Origin: an uncultured Nostoc sp.
GTDB lineage: Bacteria; Cyanobacteriota; Cyanobacteriia; Cyanobacteriales; Nostocaceae
NCBI RefSeq assembly: GCF_937863485.1
Contig: NZ_CALMFY010000241.1
Span: 1 to 64,000, forward strand
Direction: 5' to 3'
Length of the DNA: 64,000 bases
The first letter of the stretch is position 1. Every line of letters begins with the position of its first letter. Position numbers and translations under genes: made by a program. Positions 16,479-24,141 of the stretch are shown here, in pieces. The notes beneath the pieces were generated by a model. It did not search any database and was not told the origin of the DNA. It saw nothing but the letters and a program-made list of their open reading frames with translations.

Positions 16479-16509
16479 GGTAGAGACGCAGTTTTGTTGC
16501 GTCTCTACC
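16479..16509. terminator. Hairpin after nadA (GGTAGAGACGCA / TGCGTCTCTACC)
   Basis: A perfect 12-bp stem with a GTTTTGT loop 20 bp after the nadA stop. GTAGAGACGC palindromes are widespread in Nostoc-type genomes, so it may be a dispersed repeat that also acts as a terminator. A T-rich stretch (TTATTTTTCT) follows about 7 bp later. Confidence 0.6.
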
Positions 16510-16580
16510 CACAAGTTATTTTTCTAAGCACTTGCAATTTATAAAAGATGGTGCTAAAATTCAAAATCGTGAGACAAATT

Positions 16581-16666
16581 GGGTCGGTGTCCGAGTGGTT
16601 AATGGAGACGGACTGTAAATCCGTTGGCTAGCGCCTACGCTGGTTCAAATCCAGCCCGGCCCACCA
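16581..16666 (+). tRNA. tRNA-Tyr (anticodon GTA), CCA encoded
   Basis: A class II tRNA with acceptor GGGTCGG/CCGGCCC, anticodon loop ACTGTAAAT (GTA), a variable arm (GGCTAGCGCCTACGC) and T-arm GGTTCAAATCC. The discriminator A (16663) is followed by genomic CCA (16664-16666). It lies 79 bp upstream of tRNA-Thr. Confidence 0.95.
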
Positions 16667-16745
16667 CTTACGAAGTTATAAGTTATAATGACTGGGTGAG
16701 CATCAAAACTCCCAGCATTCTAACTTACAACAAAAATTATATTTC

Positions 16746-16817
16746 GCCCGTGTGGCTCAGTGGTAGAGCACACCCTTGGTAAGGGTGAGGTCACGAGTTC
16801 AATCCTCGTCACGGGCT
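16746..16817 (+). tRNA. tRNA-Thr (anticodon GGT)
   Basis: A 72-nt cloverleaf: acceptor GCCCGTG/CACGGGC, D-arm GCTCAGTGGTAGAGC, anticodon loop TTGGTAA (GGT), T-arm CGAGTTCAATCCTCG, discriminator T. CCA is not encoded. A Tyr-Thr pair is a common bacterial tRNA cluster. Confidence 0.95.
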
Positions 16818-17342
16818 TATTTAGCTAGTAAAAATCAAAGTTTTTATGCAATATGTAGCTTTCAAGCTACTGATAATTTTTGCAGCTTACAAAACTTTGC
16901 TGGTTGATTATTTTAAAATACATAAATTAAGTAGTGGTAGTGTGGGCGATGCCTACGGCAGGCTGCGCCAACGCACCAAAATTGATTTAGTTTATGGGGC
17001 TTGCTGCAAATGAGTTTGTCCTGGGTTTACAATACTCATGAGCAATGAAATGAGTCGTAATTAGAAGACTCTGCCTAACTTAGAATGGCTTAATGATATT
17101 TTTGAGGAGCCATATATTCGTGAGTATGCTGCTGGGAGCATGGATGCGAATATGGGTGCAGACAGATTTGAAGCTGTGCGATGTCTACGACGGGCTACGC
17201 CTACGCAGGAAGTATGGTGGATACATCAAGTAACTAGCGGCGTTAAACTGATCACAACTGAAAATATCCGCCAGTCCACTCCGACATCAATAGATAATAA
17301 TGATTTGAAGGGAATAGGATCTTTAGCGTTTGGCATAATGGC
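16818..17342. other. Intergenic region tRNA-Thr to HAD gene
   Basis: Holds copy B of the 34-bp dispersed repeat (16944-16977). A protein-like but unplaced frame runs from about 17062 to 17346 (NLEWLNDIFEEPYIREYAAG...). It is open through a GCCTACG-type repeat near 17178-17206 and ends with an ATGA overlap on the HAD start. I do not recognise it, and it may be a decayed gene. Confidence 0.4.
16944..16977 (+). repeat. 34-bp dispersed repeat, copy B
   Basis: Matches the minus strand of 959-992 with one mismatch. It contains GATGCCTACGGCAGGC and GCGCCAACGCACC; TGCCTACGGCA forms a short hairpin. Confidence 0.75.
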
Positions 17343-18071
17343 ATGAGTTTAAAGGCAGTTCTCTTTGATTTTAATGGTGTGATCATTAACGATGAGCCAA
17401 TCCACCTGCAACTGATAGATGAGATTCTCATGGAAGAAAATCTCCAACCCCAACGCGTCGATGAGCGTCAAGCTTCTCTTGGACGCAGCGATCGCGCTTG
17501 TTTTCAGCAATTACTCGCTAATCGTGGTAGAGTAGATAACGAAAACTATTTAACTCAGTTGCTGTACCGCAAAGCCCAAGCCTATGTGGTGGAACTAGAG
17601 AAAATAGAGAAACTGCCTTTATATCCAGGTGTAGAAGATTTAATATTTCAGGTGCGATCGCGGAATCTGAAACTAGGTTTAGTCAGTGGCGCTTTTCGTA
17701 AAGAAATAGAATTGGTACTCCAGCGAGCTAAACTAGCCGAACATTTTAAAATTATCGTCGCGGGTGATGACATCACCACCAGTAAACCAGAACCTGATGG
17801 TTATTTACTGGCAGTGAAACGCCTGAATAAAGCATATCCGGAATTGAATCTTCAACCACAAGAGTGTTTGGCAATTGAAGATACTCCAGCTGGTATAGCA
17901 GCAGCGAAGCGATCGCAAATGCAAGTTGTTGGTGTAGCGAATACTTACCCATTCCACATGCTCCAGCGCTGCTGTAACTGGACTGTTGATTATCTCAGTG
18001 ATTTGGAACTCGAACGTGTGCAGAAGGTTTATTCCCAAAAACAGCCTCAGCCATCGGTAACTGAATGTTAG
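17343..18071 (+). CDS. HAD-superfamily protein, beta-phosphoglucomutase-like
   Basis: A 242-residue HAD subfamily protein with a helical cap. Motif I reads LFDFNGVII (Asp9-Phe-Asn11), motif II is GLVSGAFRKEIE, the lysine motif is TSKPEPDGY, and motif IV is CLAIEDTPAGIAAAK. The nucleophile Asp9 is present, but the usual second aspartate (general acid/base) is Asn11, which should weaken or change phosphatase/mutase chemistry. The substrate is unknown. It overlaps the end of an uncertain upstream frame by ATGA. Confidence 0.85.
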   Translation: MSLKAVLFDFNGVIINDEPIHLQLIDEILMEENLQPQRVDERQASLGRSDRACFQQLLANRGRVDNENYLTQLLYRKAQAYVVELEKIEKLPLYPGVEDLIFQVRSRNLKLGLVSGAFRKEIELVLQRAKLAEHFKIIVAGDDITTSKPEPDGYLLAVKRLNKAYPELNLQPQECLAIEDTPAGIAAAKRSQMQVVGVANTYPFHMLQRCCNWTVDYLSDLELERVQKVYSQKQPQPSVTEC

Positions 18072-18136
18072 AATACTTTATGGTGAGCGGGTGTTGAGCT
18101 AACGAGTGATATTACTCTTGACTCAGCGTTCATGAA

Positions 18137-18209
18137 GGGGAATTAGCTCAGTTGGTAGAGCGCTGCGATCGCACCGCAGAGGCCATCGGTTCAAATCCGT
18201 TATTCTCCA
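18137..18209 (+). tRNA. tRNA-Ala (anticodon CGC)
   Basis: A 73-nt cloverleaf with acceptor GGGGAAT/ATTCTCC carrying the G3-U70 wobble that marks alanine tRNAs. The anticodon stem is CTGCG/CGCAG with loop ATCGCAC, anticodon CGC (18170-18172). A HIP1 octamer (18165-18172) covers half the anticodon stem and the anticodon. The T-stem ATCGG/CCGTT has one T-T mismatch, so reduced function is possible. Confidence 0.88.
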
Positions 18210-18255
18210 TGTACAGTAAATGTAGGATGCCTAATTGCAAACATCAATTTTCATC

Positions 18256-18723
18256 TTACAGGTTTTCAGGTAGATAATTAATATCAAGTAACTGTTCTAA
18301 GGTATAAGTGCAATATTGAGGTAAGCTATCTAGTTTACCCTCAGTTTTGTCAATTACATATCCTAAAGCATCATCATAAATAGATGCTAATTCCTTTTCT
18401 AAATATTGATATAAATTCGTTGTCAAGTTCCGTTTTAATTGATTCCTAAAACTCCTAACTTCTGCTTTCCAATGTCCAGAATTAAATTGAGATTCTTCTT
18501 GCCAATATTGCAGCAATAAAAGATGTCTAATAACTTGTTCTAGTAAACTAGCCACCTTCGCTTTGTCTCGACGACCCAAATTTTCTAGTTCCTCAATTAA
18601 ATTTTCTAAATCTAATTCTTCTAAATGGTTAGATTTCAGTATCTTGATTGTTTCTTCTAACCAGAGATGCTCATCAATTTCATAAAGATTTTTTAAACTC
18701 AAATTAGAGCTAACTCTTTGCAT
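18256..18723 (-). CDS. DUF29 family protein
   Basis: About 155 residues of the DUF29 type: LYEIDEHLWLEETIKILKS, then LDLENLIEELENLGRRDK and VASLLEQVIRHLLLLQYW, followed by a helical C-terminus. DUF29 is frequent in cyanobacteria and has no established role. I chose the ATG at 18723 because AAGGAGG lies five bases upstream; the upstream TTG at 18750 lies before that site. Intact. Confidence 0.85.
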   Translation of the reverse strand: MQRVSSNLSLKNLYEIDEHLWLEETIKILKSNHLEELDLENLIEELENLGRRDKAKVASLLEQVIRHLLLLQYWQEESQFNSGHWKAEVRSFRNQLKRNLTTNLYQYLEKELASIYDDALGYVIDKTEGKLDSLPQYCTYTLEQLLDINYLPENL

Positions 18724-18860
18724 AAAACCTCCTTGACTTAAATCTGACAAGATTAGGTTAAGTATTGCTTATCCTACTGTATTATAACTTGTACTGCGAT
18801 CGCCTATTAAAGTTAACGTCAGTTCAAGGAACCTCTCCCTGCCTTAAACTAAAGTTCAAG

Positions 18861-18922
18861 TCTGTCCCTCTCCGATGCGGAGAGGGACGGTTTTGCGTAG
18901 TAAAACCTCTTAGAGGTTTTTT
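18861..18922. terminator. Two adjacent hairpins, the second terminator-like
   Basis: A GTCCCTCTCC/GGAGAGGGAC stem (about 18861-18885) belongs to the dispersed CCTCTCC palindrome class. It is followed by AAAACCTC TTA GAGGTTTTTT (about 18903-18922), a short stem with a T-run on the plus strand. No plus-strand gene ends directly upstream, so its target is unclear. Confidence 0.5.
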
Positions 18923-18949
18923 AATTCAGCACTCTTCATAGACTATTAA

Positions 18950-19132
18950 TTAATTGCCCCAGAGTTTTTGTAATATCTTTTTCGGATGGGATTCGAGAAA
19001 CTCTAAAAACTGTTCTGACTAATCAGAATCATCAGGAAAGAATGTTAAAAGCTCTAAATATTGATTAGTTTTTTTGGGTATTGGTTGATTCGGTTTTTTC
19101 AGGTCTTGAAGTAATCGGACAACAGGATACAT
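18950..19132 (-). pseudogene. Decayed reading frame with internal stop, family unknown
   Basis: The minus strand reads MYPVVRLLQDLKKPNQPIPK, then NQYLELLTFFPDDSD, a TAG stop, then SEQFLEFLESHPKKILQKLW and TAA. The sequence is protein-like on both sides of the stop, so a single nonsense change in a real coding segment is likely. It overlaps the end of the RAMP fragment at 19099-19408 in another frame. I do not recognise the family. Confidence 0.45.
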
Positions 19133-19408
19133 TCGAGGCGAAAAATTCCTTTCATGCTGCTACCAGGATAAAAGGGCCATCCTCTAGCACCAATTGACCG
19201 GACGAATCACACCATCATCCTGTCCGCTATTGGTAACAAAGCGCCAACTGATGCTGTAAGAGCGAGTTTGCACCTGGTCACCAAATATCGGAGGATTCGG
19301 GTAAGCTTTGTCTATCCATTGTTCAGCCCAACGTTCTGCCTGTTGCGATCGCTTCTGTTTTCGGGCTTGGTCATCATATTGTATCCGGCAACGCCCTTTG
19401 GTTTGTGC
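19099..19408 (-). pseudogene. Fragment of a RAMP-superfamily CRISPR-associated protein, frameshifted
   Basis: The minus strand from 19408 reads a charged helical segment (RKQKRSQQAERWAEQWIDKA), then FGDQVQTRSYSISWRFVTN and GQDDGVIRPV. After a one-frame shift near 19190 it continues GARGWPFYPGSSMKGIFR. The Gly-rich G-x-P-F-Y-P-G-S-S-x-K-G signature is typical of RAMP subunits (Cmr/Csm type) of type III CRISPR effectors. There is no start codon, and the frame is broken and truncated at both ends. A decayed CRISPR array lies 1 kb away (20446-20700). The RAMP call is by motif only. Confidence 0.6.
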
Positions 19409-19633
19409 TTAAAACATCAAGGGTACTTTTTTGGCTGCGTCAGGGATGTTGTTGGGCATATAGGGGATTTTCAGCCGATGAATATGTAGTAGGATGTATG
19501 GTGTCAAAATTGGGTTAAAATATCATTTATTTCATAGTACAAAGGTTCACCTTGAAAGGGCTAGGATAAAGGGATGTGGGAGTTGCGCTCCAGCTATAAT
19601 TCATTGTTCATTTTGATTATCTAAGGTTTCCCG

Positions 19634-20314
19634 ATGTCAAAACCTCCCTCCATTATCGATGCTGATATAAGTCGATCGGTTACTCCAGAACTTCTCTTAG
19701 GTCTGCAAGGTTTCGTTGCCTTTATCGATAACGGAGCAGATATCGAGGCAGTTTTTGATATTGCTGCTGCGTTAGCCAACCATGAAGTTTCTACTGCGGC
19801 GATTATCTATCTCAAGTCTCATCCTGAAATCGCTCAACTTTTTGAAGAACAATATATTGCACCGACTCCCAATCTAGAAGCGTTACTCAAACTGCCATCT
19901 GATTCGTTAGGCTTTGTCTATGCCTCTCACATGCGAGATGCCAACCTTGATCCAGAGTTTTATCGCAAAGTCGAGCTTCAAGATGACGCGAGCTATTTAG
20001 CTCTGCGGATGCGACAAACCCATGATATTTGGCATACCATTACAGGATTTGGCATCGATTCTGCTGGAGAACTTGGGCTGCAAGCATTTCAGCTCGCGCA
20101 AAATCGCTCTCCGCTTGCAGTGATGTTGATTGCCGCAATAACGCTGAATATGATCAAGATGAACAGCGATTTAAACCCGCTTGTACGTGTGATTCAGCAG
20201 GGCTACGATTTGGGGTATCAGGCAAAACCCTTTCTGGCGCAGAAGTGGGAAGAGGCTTGGGAAAAGCCGCTAGTAGACTGGCGTAAAGAGTTAAATGTCA
20301 CTCCTCTAAGATAA
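19634..20314 (+). CDS. Coq4-family protein
   Basis: A 226-residue helical protein with the Coq4 signature HDIWHTITGFGID...GELGLQ (a His-Asp-x-x-His set followed by a Glu), which forms the metal/ligand site in Coq4. In mitochondria Coq4 acts in ubiquinone synthesis. Cyanobacteria make no ubiquinone, so the role here is unknown, perhaps binding isoprenoid quinones or lipids. The start MSKPPSIIDADIS is preceded by AAGGTTTCCCG, a weak ribosome site. Intact, between the RAMP fragment and the CRISPR remnant. Confidence 0.8.
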   Translation: MSKPPSIIDADISRSVTPELLLGLQGFVAFIDNGADIEAVFDIAAALANHEVSTAAIIYLKSHPEIAQLFEEQYIAPTPNLEALLKLPSDSLGFVYASHMRDANLDPEFYRKVELQDDASYLALRMRQTHDIWHTITGFGIDSAGELGLQAFQLAQNRSPLAVMLIAAITLNMIKMNSDLNPLVRVIQQGYDLGYQAKPFLAQKWEEAWEKPLVDWRKELNVTPLR

Positions 20315-20445
20315 AGCCTGATCACAAGATGGCAAAGAATGATAGGGCAATCGGCTTTGAGGCAAGGCGTGTGAAGAGGGGTTTTCCAAGTCGCGGTTTA
20401 GTTGTCACCGCTTTGTGAGCCACAATGGATTCTTGAAACTCACCT

Positions 20446-20700
20446 ATTCCCCGCGACAGAGTAACGTTGCTTTGTTGGAAACTCTAAACGGCTGTAATCC
20501 TTACCTTTACTCTATATTCATTCCCCGCGACAGGGTAACGTCGCTTTGTTGAAAACGATGCAATTTGGAATCCAGCTTCAGCGTTCTCCATTTCCGGGGA
20601 CAGGGTAACGTCGCTTTGTTGGAAACGTGGCATAGAAGGATTTTTCTAGAGCATTAATGATTTATTCCCCGCGACAGAGTAAAGTCGCTTTATTGAAATA
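20446..20700 (+). CRISPR. Degenerate CRISPR array, four 37-nt repeats and three spacers
   Basis: Repeats lie at 20446-20482, 20520-20556, 20590-20626 and 20664-20700, each 37 nt. They start ATTCCCCGCGACAG and end CGCTTTGTTGGAAAC, with an internal GCGAC/GTCGC inverted pair. The spacers are 37, 33 and 37 nt and unrelated to each other. The copies differ at several positions; the last ends GAAATA, like a degenerate trailer repeat, which with the GGAAAC 3' end suggests plus-strand orientation. A half-recognisable repeat may precede it (about 20387-20423). No intact cas gene is in the window. Confidence 0.82.
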
Positions 20701-20758
20701 ACAAAACAATTAACCCTCAGCGAGCTGACGGCTTTATAGTGGTTCTCAATCGACCTGT

Positions 20759-20947
20759 AATGCGATTGTTTTGACTGACAATGCGATTGTTCCGACTAAC
20801 AATACGATTGTTTTGACTAACAATACGATTGTTTTGACTAACAATGCAATTGTTCCGACTAACAATACGATTGTTTTGACTAACAATACGATTGTTCCGA
20901 CTAACAATACGATTGTTTTGACTAACAATGCCATTGCATCAACTAAT
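20759..20947. repeat. 21-bp tandem repeat, nine units
   Basis: Nine consecutive 21-bp units of the form AATACGATTGTTTTGACTAAC with variants at four or so positions (AC/GC, TTTT/TTCC). A stop-free frame exists on both strands (heptapeptide TNNTIVL on plus, VKTIVLL on minus) simply because the unit is a multiple of three without stops. It follows the CRISPR remnant by 58 bp. It is unlikely to be a gene. Confidence 0.88.
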
Positions 20948-21263
20948 CCCTCTTTTGTCACTCTGGGGAAATAAAAATTGAGGCTAAATGATGAAACCTA
21001 GATTTAGTGAAAAGATTAGCGATCGCAAACTAATAGAAACCTCTAAACAAAGCTCTATAGGTAAAATCTTATCTGGGCAAGGGTTACAGATTATTATCTG
21101 CCGAAAGTGACAAAAGAGGGATAACATTACCGTTCAGACTACCGCACGGGGACAAGTTCAAACATTAAAAGTATGCGATTTTATCCGTCCGCTACTAGAT
21201 GCTTAAGAATTTCTGGCGATCGCTTTAACCAATCTAGTATTTCTATTTTTACAAAAACCGTAA
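20948..21263. other. Intergenic region between the tandem repeat and the rplL terminator
   Basis: No supported gene. A 40-codon frame from about 20990 (MKPRFSEKISDRKL...) is short and unrecognised. One GCGATCGC-containing stretch is present. Confidence 0.4.
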
Positions 21264-21292
21264 TAAAAAAAGGAGCCTGACTCAGACTCCTT
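21264..21292 (-). terminator. Rho-independent terminator of the rplJ-rplL operon
   Basis: On the minus strand, AAGGAG...CTCCTT (21270-21292) encloses a further CTG/CAG pairing and is followed by seven Ts. It starts 28 bp beyond the rplL stop, so it ends the ribosomal protein operon. Confidence 0.8.
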
Positions 21293-21319
21293 AATAAAAA
21301 ACTAGTAATAGAATTGTGA

Positions 21320-21709
21320 CTACTTAACAGTCACCTTACCGCCAGCTTCTTCGATCCGCTTCTTAGCATCTTCGGCAGCATCCTTAGCAATACCTTCTTT
21401 AACTGCCTTGGGCGCAGCTTCCACCAAGTCTTTCGCTTCTTTCAGACCCAAACCGGTCAATTCCCGGACAATCTTCAGCACGGCAATCTTCTTATCAGCT
21501 GGGACTGATTCGAGAACTACTTCAAACTCGGTTTGCTCAACAACTTCCTCAGCAGGAGCAGGACCAGTACCAGTACCTGTGAACGCTACGCCAACGGGTG
21601 CAGCAGCACTCACGCCGAAAGCTTCTTCAATTTGCTTGACTAACTCAGAAGCTTCCAGTAAAGACAGGGTTTTTAGTTGTTCTAAAATTTGATCGGTTGT
21701 AGCAGACAT
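21320..21709 (-). CDS. rplL: 50S ribosomal protein L7/L12
   Basis: A 129-residue protein: the N-terminal dimerisation helices ([20 protein letters not shown]), an Ala/Pro/Gly hinge, and the C-terminal factor-binding domain ([54 protein letters not shown]). It forms the ribosomal stalk on L10 and recruits translation GTPases. It is the last gene of the secE-nusG-rplKAJL operon, 94 bp after rplJ, with a terminator following. Confidence 0.97.
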   Translation of the reverse strand: MSATTDQILEQLKTLSLLEASELVKQIEEAFGVSAAAPVGVAFTGTGTGPAPAEEVVEQTEFEVVLESVPADKKIAVLKIVRELTGLGLKEAKDLVEAAPKAVKEGIAKDAAEDAKKRIEEAGGKVTVK

Positions 21710-21803
21710 TGATATAACTCCTGTAATTTTGATTATTTATTTAGCCATTTGTCATTGGTCTTTAACTATAGACTCTTGACTCTTGACTGATAAACCACGA
21801 AAT

Positions 21804-22478
21804 CTATTCAGCAGGGCTTTCGGTACTGCTATCTTCTACAGCAGCGGTTTCGGTGCTACTATCTTGTACAGCAGCGGTTTCGGTACTGCTATCTTCTACA
21901 GCAGGGCTTTCAGTACTGCTATCTTCTACAGCAGCAGTTTCGGTGCTACCACCACTTTGCTCTTGGTCAGCCACAGCCTGCAAAGCACGAGCCAGTGAAC
22001 CAGGAACTTCGTTGATACCCACAGCAATCTTGGTAGCCAAAGCGTTGATAGCTCCAGCAATTTGGGCTATGAGTTGTTCCTTAGATGGCAAGTCTCCCAA
22101 TACCTTGATATCAGGTTCTTTTAGTAGACGACCTTCCAGTACACCACCGCGAAGTTCTGTTTTCTTGCTGACTTTTTGGAATTCTTGGTATGCCTTAATT
22201 GCCGATGAAAAATCTTCTTTTACCAGCAAAAAGGCGGAAGCACCGTTGAGCAATTCTGACAGAGGTTGCCATTTTTGATCATCTTTAATGGCAATGCCCA
22301 TTAGGGTGTTCTTCGTCACCTTACAAACGGTGCCACTGGGACGCAGCCGCCGCCGTAAGTCTGTGATTTCAGAAACTGTTAGCCCCTGATAGTCAATTAC
22401 CAGGGCCAGAGTTGACTCACTCAAAGTAACTTTCAGGTCAGCTACTATCTCTTTTTTATTTTCTACTGTTCTACCCAT
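21804..22478 (-). CDS. rplJ: 50S ribosomal protein L10 with an acidic repeat tail
   Basis: A 224-residue protein. The first ~175 residues are ordinary L10 ([54 protein letters not shown], then the L12-binding helix region). The last 47 residues (178-224) are nearly five copies of a 10-residue acidic unit [10 protein letters not shown] / [10 protein letters not shown], an unusual extension. The leader upstream contains the L10 autoregulatory site. The ribosome site is AAGGAGGTGAG, 9-10 bp upstream of the ATG. Core motifs are intact, so function is expected. Confidence 0.95.
   Translation of the reverse strand: MGRTVENKKEIVADLKVTLSESTLALVIDYQGLTVSEITDLRRRLRPSGTVCKVTKNTLMGIAIKDDQKWQPLSELLNGASAFLLVKEDFSSAIKAYQEFQKVSKKTELRGGVLEGRLLKEPDIKVLGDLPSKEQLIAQIAGAINALATKIAVGINEVPGSLARALQAVADQEQSGGSTETAAVEDSSTESPAVEDSSTETAAVQDSSTETAAVEDSSTESPAE
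21807..21947 (-). repeat. 30-bp coding tandem repeat in the rplJ tail
   Basis: About 4.7 copies of a 30-bp unit at the 3' end of rplJ, encoding [10 protein letters not shown]-type decapeptides. The copies alternate between two sub-types (TETAAV and TESPAV), which suggests higher-order duplication. Unit length is a multiple of three, so copy number can change without frameshift. Confidence 0.88.
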
Positions 22479-22499
22479 TCCAATCTCACCTCCTTAAAA

Positions 22500-22700
22500 T
22501 AATCGGGGAAGTGCCCTAGTTGTACGTTTCTTCTAAACCTGAACCCAAACAACAAACCCCAGCTAATATAGCCGGGGTTGAGTAGTAAGACTCCTGATGC
22601 CATAGTTATCACACCTTTATAGGTGGTAATTCTGACAATTAGAGTTTTAACCTCGGCAGGATATTAAGCTATTAGCACCTGCTGTCTCCGGCTTTGCCTA
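22500..22700 (-). promoter_or_regulatory. L10 (rplJL) mRNA leader
   Basis: The 295-nt gap upstream of rplJ is a structured leader on the minus strand. It includes GCCGGAGACAGCAGGTGC near 22677-22694 and a strong hairpin AACCCCGGCTA/TAGCTGGGGTT (about 22554-22579). Position and the GGAGACAGCAGG-type elements fit the bacterial L10 leader, where L10(L12) binds its own mRNA to repress rplJL. The exact kink-turn boundaries are not resolved. Confidence 0.7.
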
Positions 22701-22773
22701 TTTAATTTAAAGTTAGGAGTGAGTAGTTAGGAGTTAGTAGTTTTATTCCTAACTTTATAACTCATAACTCTTA

Positions 22774-23487
22774 TTAACCTGCTTCGCTCAGTTTCAAATC
22801 TCGTAGGGCGGTGATATCAACTTTAATCGATGGCCCCATAGTGGCTGACACATAAAATGTGCGCCAATAACGACCTTTAGCTCCTGAAGGACGGTTACGG
22901 TCAATCGTCTCCTGCAATGCCTTCAGGTTGACTAACAAATCTTCAGGCGAGAAAGTTGCCTTACCAAACATAACATGGACAATACCAGTTCGATCGGCTC
23001 GGAACTCTAATTTACCAGCTTTGAATTCGGCGATCGCACTTGCTAAATCAAATGTCACGGTTCCACCCTTAGGCGATGGCATTAAACCACGTGGCCCAAG
23101 CAACTTACCCAGCTTTGCCACCTGTGGCATCACATCGGGTGTGGCAATCAGCTTGTCAAAATCCATTCTACCTTTCTGGATTTCGTCAATCAGTTCTTCT
23201 GAACCTACTATATCAGCACCAGCGTTGCTTGCTTCGTTTACCTTTTCGCCTCTGGCTATCACCGCCACCCGGACGATTTGTCCTGTACCTTTAGGCAGTC
23301 CTACTGTTGTCCGTAACTGTTGGTCTGTATACTTGGGGTCAATTCCCAGCCGGATATGCGCTTCAGCAGCTTCAGTAAATTTAGCTGTTGCTGTGTCTTT
23401 GAGAAGGGCTAAAGCCTCTAGGGGTTGATAGTCCTTATCTTCTACTTTTGCTTGCAGCGTCTGCAAACGACGCGATATTTTTACCAT
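22774..23487 (-). CDS. rplA: 50S ribosomal protein L1
   Basis: About 237 residues: [20 protein letters not shown], then the two-domain L1 core with [40 protein letters not shown] and the C-terminal [20 protein letters not shown]. It binds 23S rRNA at the E-site stalk. The start at 23487 follows AGGAGAAAA; the upstream extension to 23535 is not needed. It lies between rplK and the L10 leader. Confidence 0.97.
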   Translation of the reverse strand: MVKISRRLQTLQAKVEDKDYQPLEALALLKDTATAKFTEAAEAHIRLGIDPKYTDQQLRTTVGLPKGTGQIVRVAVIARGEKVNEASNAGADIVGSEELIDEIQKGRMDFDKLIATPDVMPQVAKLGKLLGPRGLMPSPKGGTVTFDLASAIAEFKAGKLEFRADRTGIVHVMFGKATFSPEDLLVNLKALQETIDRNRPSGAKGRYWRTFYVSATMGPSIKVDITALRDLKLSEAG

Positions 23488-23620
23488 TTTTTTCTCCTGG
23501 GGTAATTCCGAAGCTTCGCCTCTCCCCCGATACAATTTTGGATTTTAGATTTTGGAGTAGGAAGTTAAAAGTGAGGAATCAGGAGTTACTAAATTTAAAA
23601 CTCATAACTCTGCCAATTTG

Positions 23621-23691
23621 AGATTTTTAATTTTGGATTTTGGATTAAAAAAAATTTAAAATCTAAAATCTAAAATCTAAAATCCAAAATT
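23621..23691. repeat. Heptameric repeat block, inverted halves (rplA-rplK gap)
   Basis: AATTTTGGATTTTGGATT is followed, after an A-rich centre, by four AAAATCT-type units and AAAATCCAAAATTG. The two halves are inverse complements and could pair into a long hairpin inside the transcribed spacer of the ribosomal operon. A smaller block lies at 23533-23560. Confidence 0.8.
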
Positions 23692-23709
23692 GAATGACTC
23701 ATAACTTTT

Positions 23710-24135
23710 TTAATCTGTGACTGTTACACCCATATTCTTAGCTGTTCCTGCCACAATCTTCATTGCCGCGTCTATGTCGTTGGCATTAAGATCGGGGAGT
23801 TTCGTTTGGGCTATTTCTTGCAATTGTGCTTTGGTAATTGACCCAACCTTCTTTTTGTTGGGTTCATTCGAGCCTTTTTCAACTTTCGCCGCCTTCCGAA
23901 TTAGCACTGATGCTGGTGGCGTCTTGAGTACAAATGTAAAACTCCGGTCTTCAAAAACCGAAATTTCTACAGGGATCACCATTCCAGCTTGATCTGCTGT
24001 TTTGGCGTTGTATTCTTTACAAAACATCATAATGTTGACGCCGTGTTGACCCAACGCGGGCCCCACTGGCGGCGCTGGATTGGCTTTTCCAGCATTCAGG
24101 GCCAGTTTAATGACCGCTACTATTTTCTTCGCCAT
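23710..24135 (-). CDS. rplK: 50S ribosomal protein L11
   Basis: A 141-residue L11: [74 protein letters not shown] and the C-terminal [11 protein letters not shown]. It binds the GTPase-associated centre of 23S rRNA. It starts 6 bp after nusG, in the same operon. Confidence 0.98.
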   Translation of the reverse strand: MAKKIVAVIKLALNAGKANPAPPVGPALGQHGVNIMMFCKEYNAKTADQAGMVIPVEISVFEDRSFTFVLKTPPASVLIRKAAKVEKGSNEPNKKKVGSITKAQLQEIAQTKLPDLNANDIDAAMKIVAGTAKNMGVTVTD

Positions 24136-24141
24136 TTGTAT

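Noticed and set aside
17062-17346. Frame ending with an ATGA overlap on the HAD gene (NLEWLNDIFEEPYIREYAAG...).
   Set aside because: It runs through a GCCTACG-type dispersed repeat, has no good ribosome site and no recognised family. Listed only as content of the gap.
19268-19489. A 73-codon plus-strand frame.
   Set aside because: It is antisense to the RAMP fragment, has no family likeness, and the minus strand reads better.
20746-20974. Two opposite-strand frames of about 67-71 codons over the 21-bp tandem repeat.
   Set aside because: They exist only because the repeat unit is a multiple of three without stops; products are pure heptapeptide repeats.
21783-22278. Plus-strand frames across the rplJ tail repeats and core.
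   Set aside because: Antisense shadows of rplJ created by its tandem repeat and codon bias.
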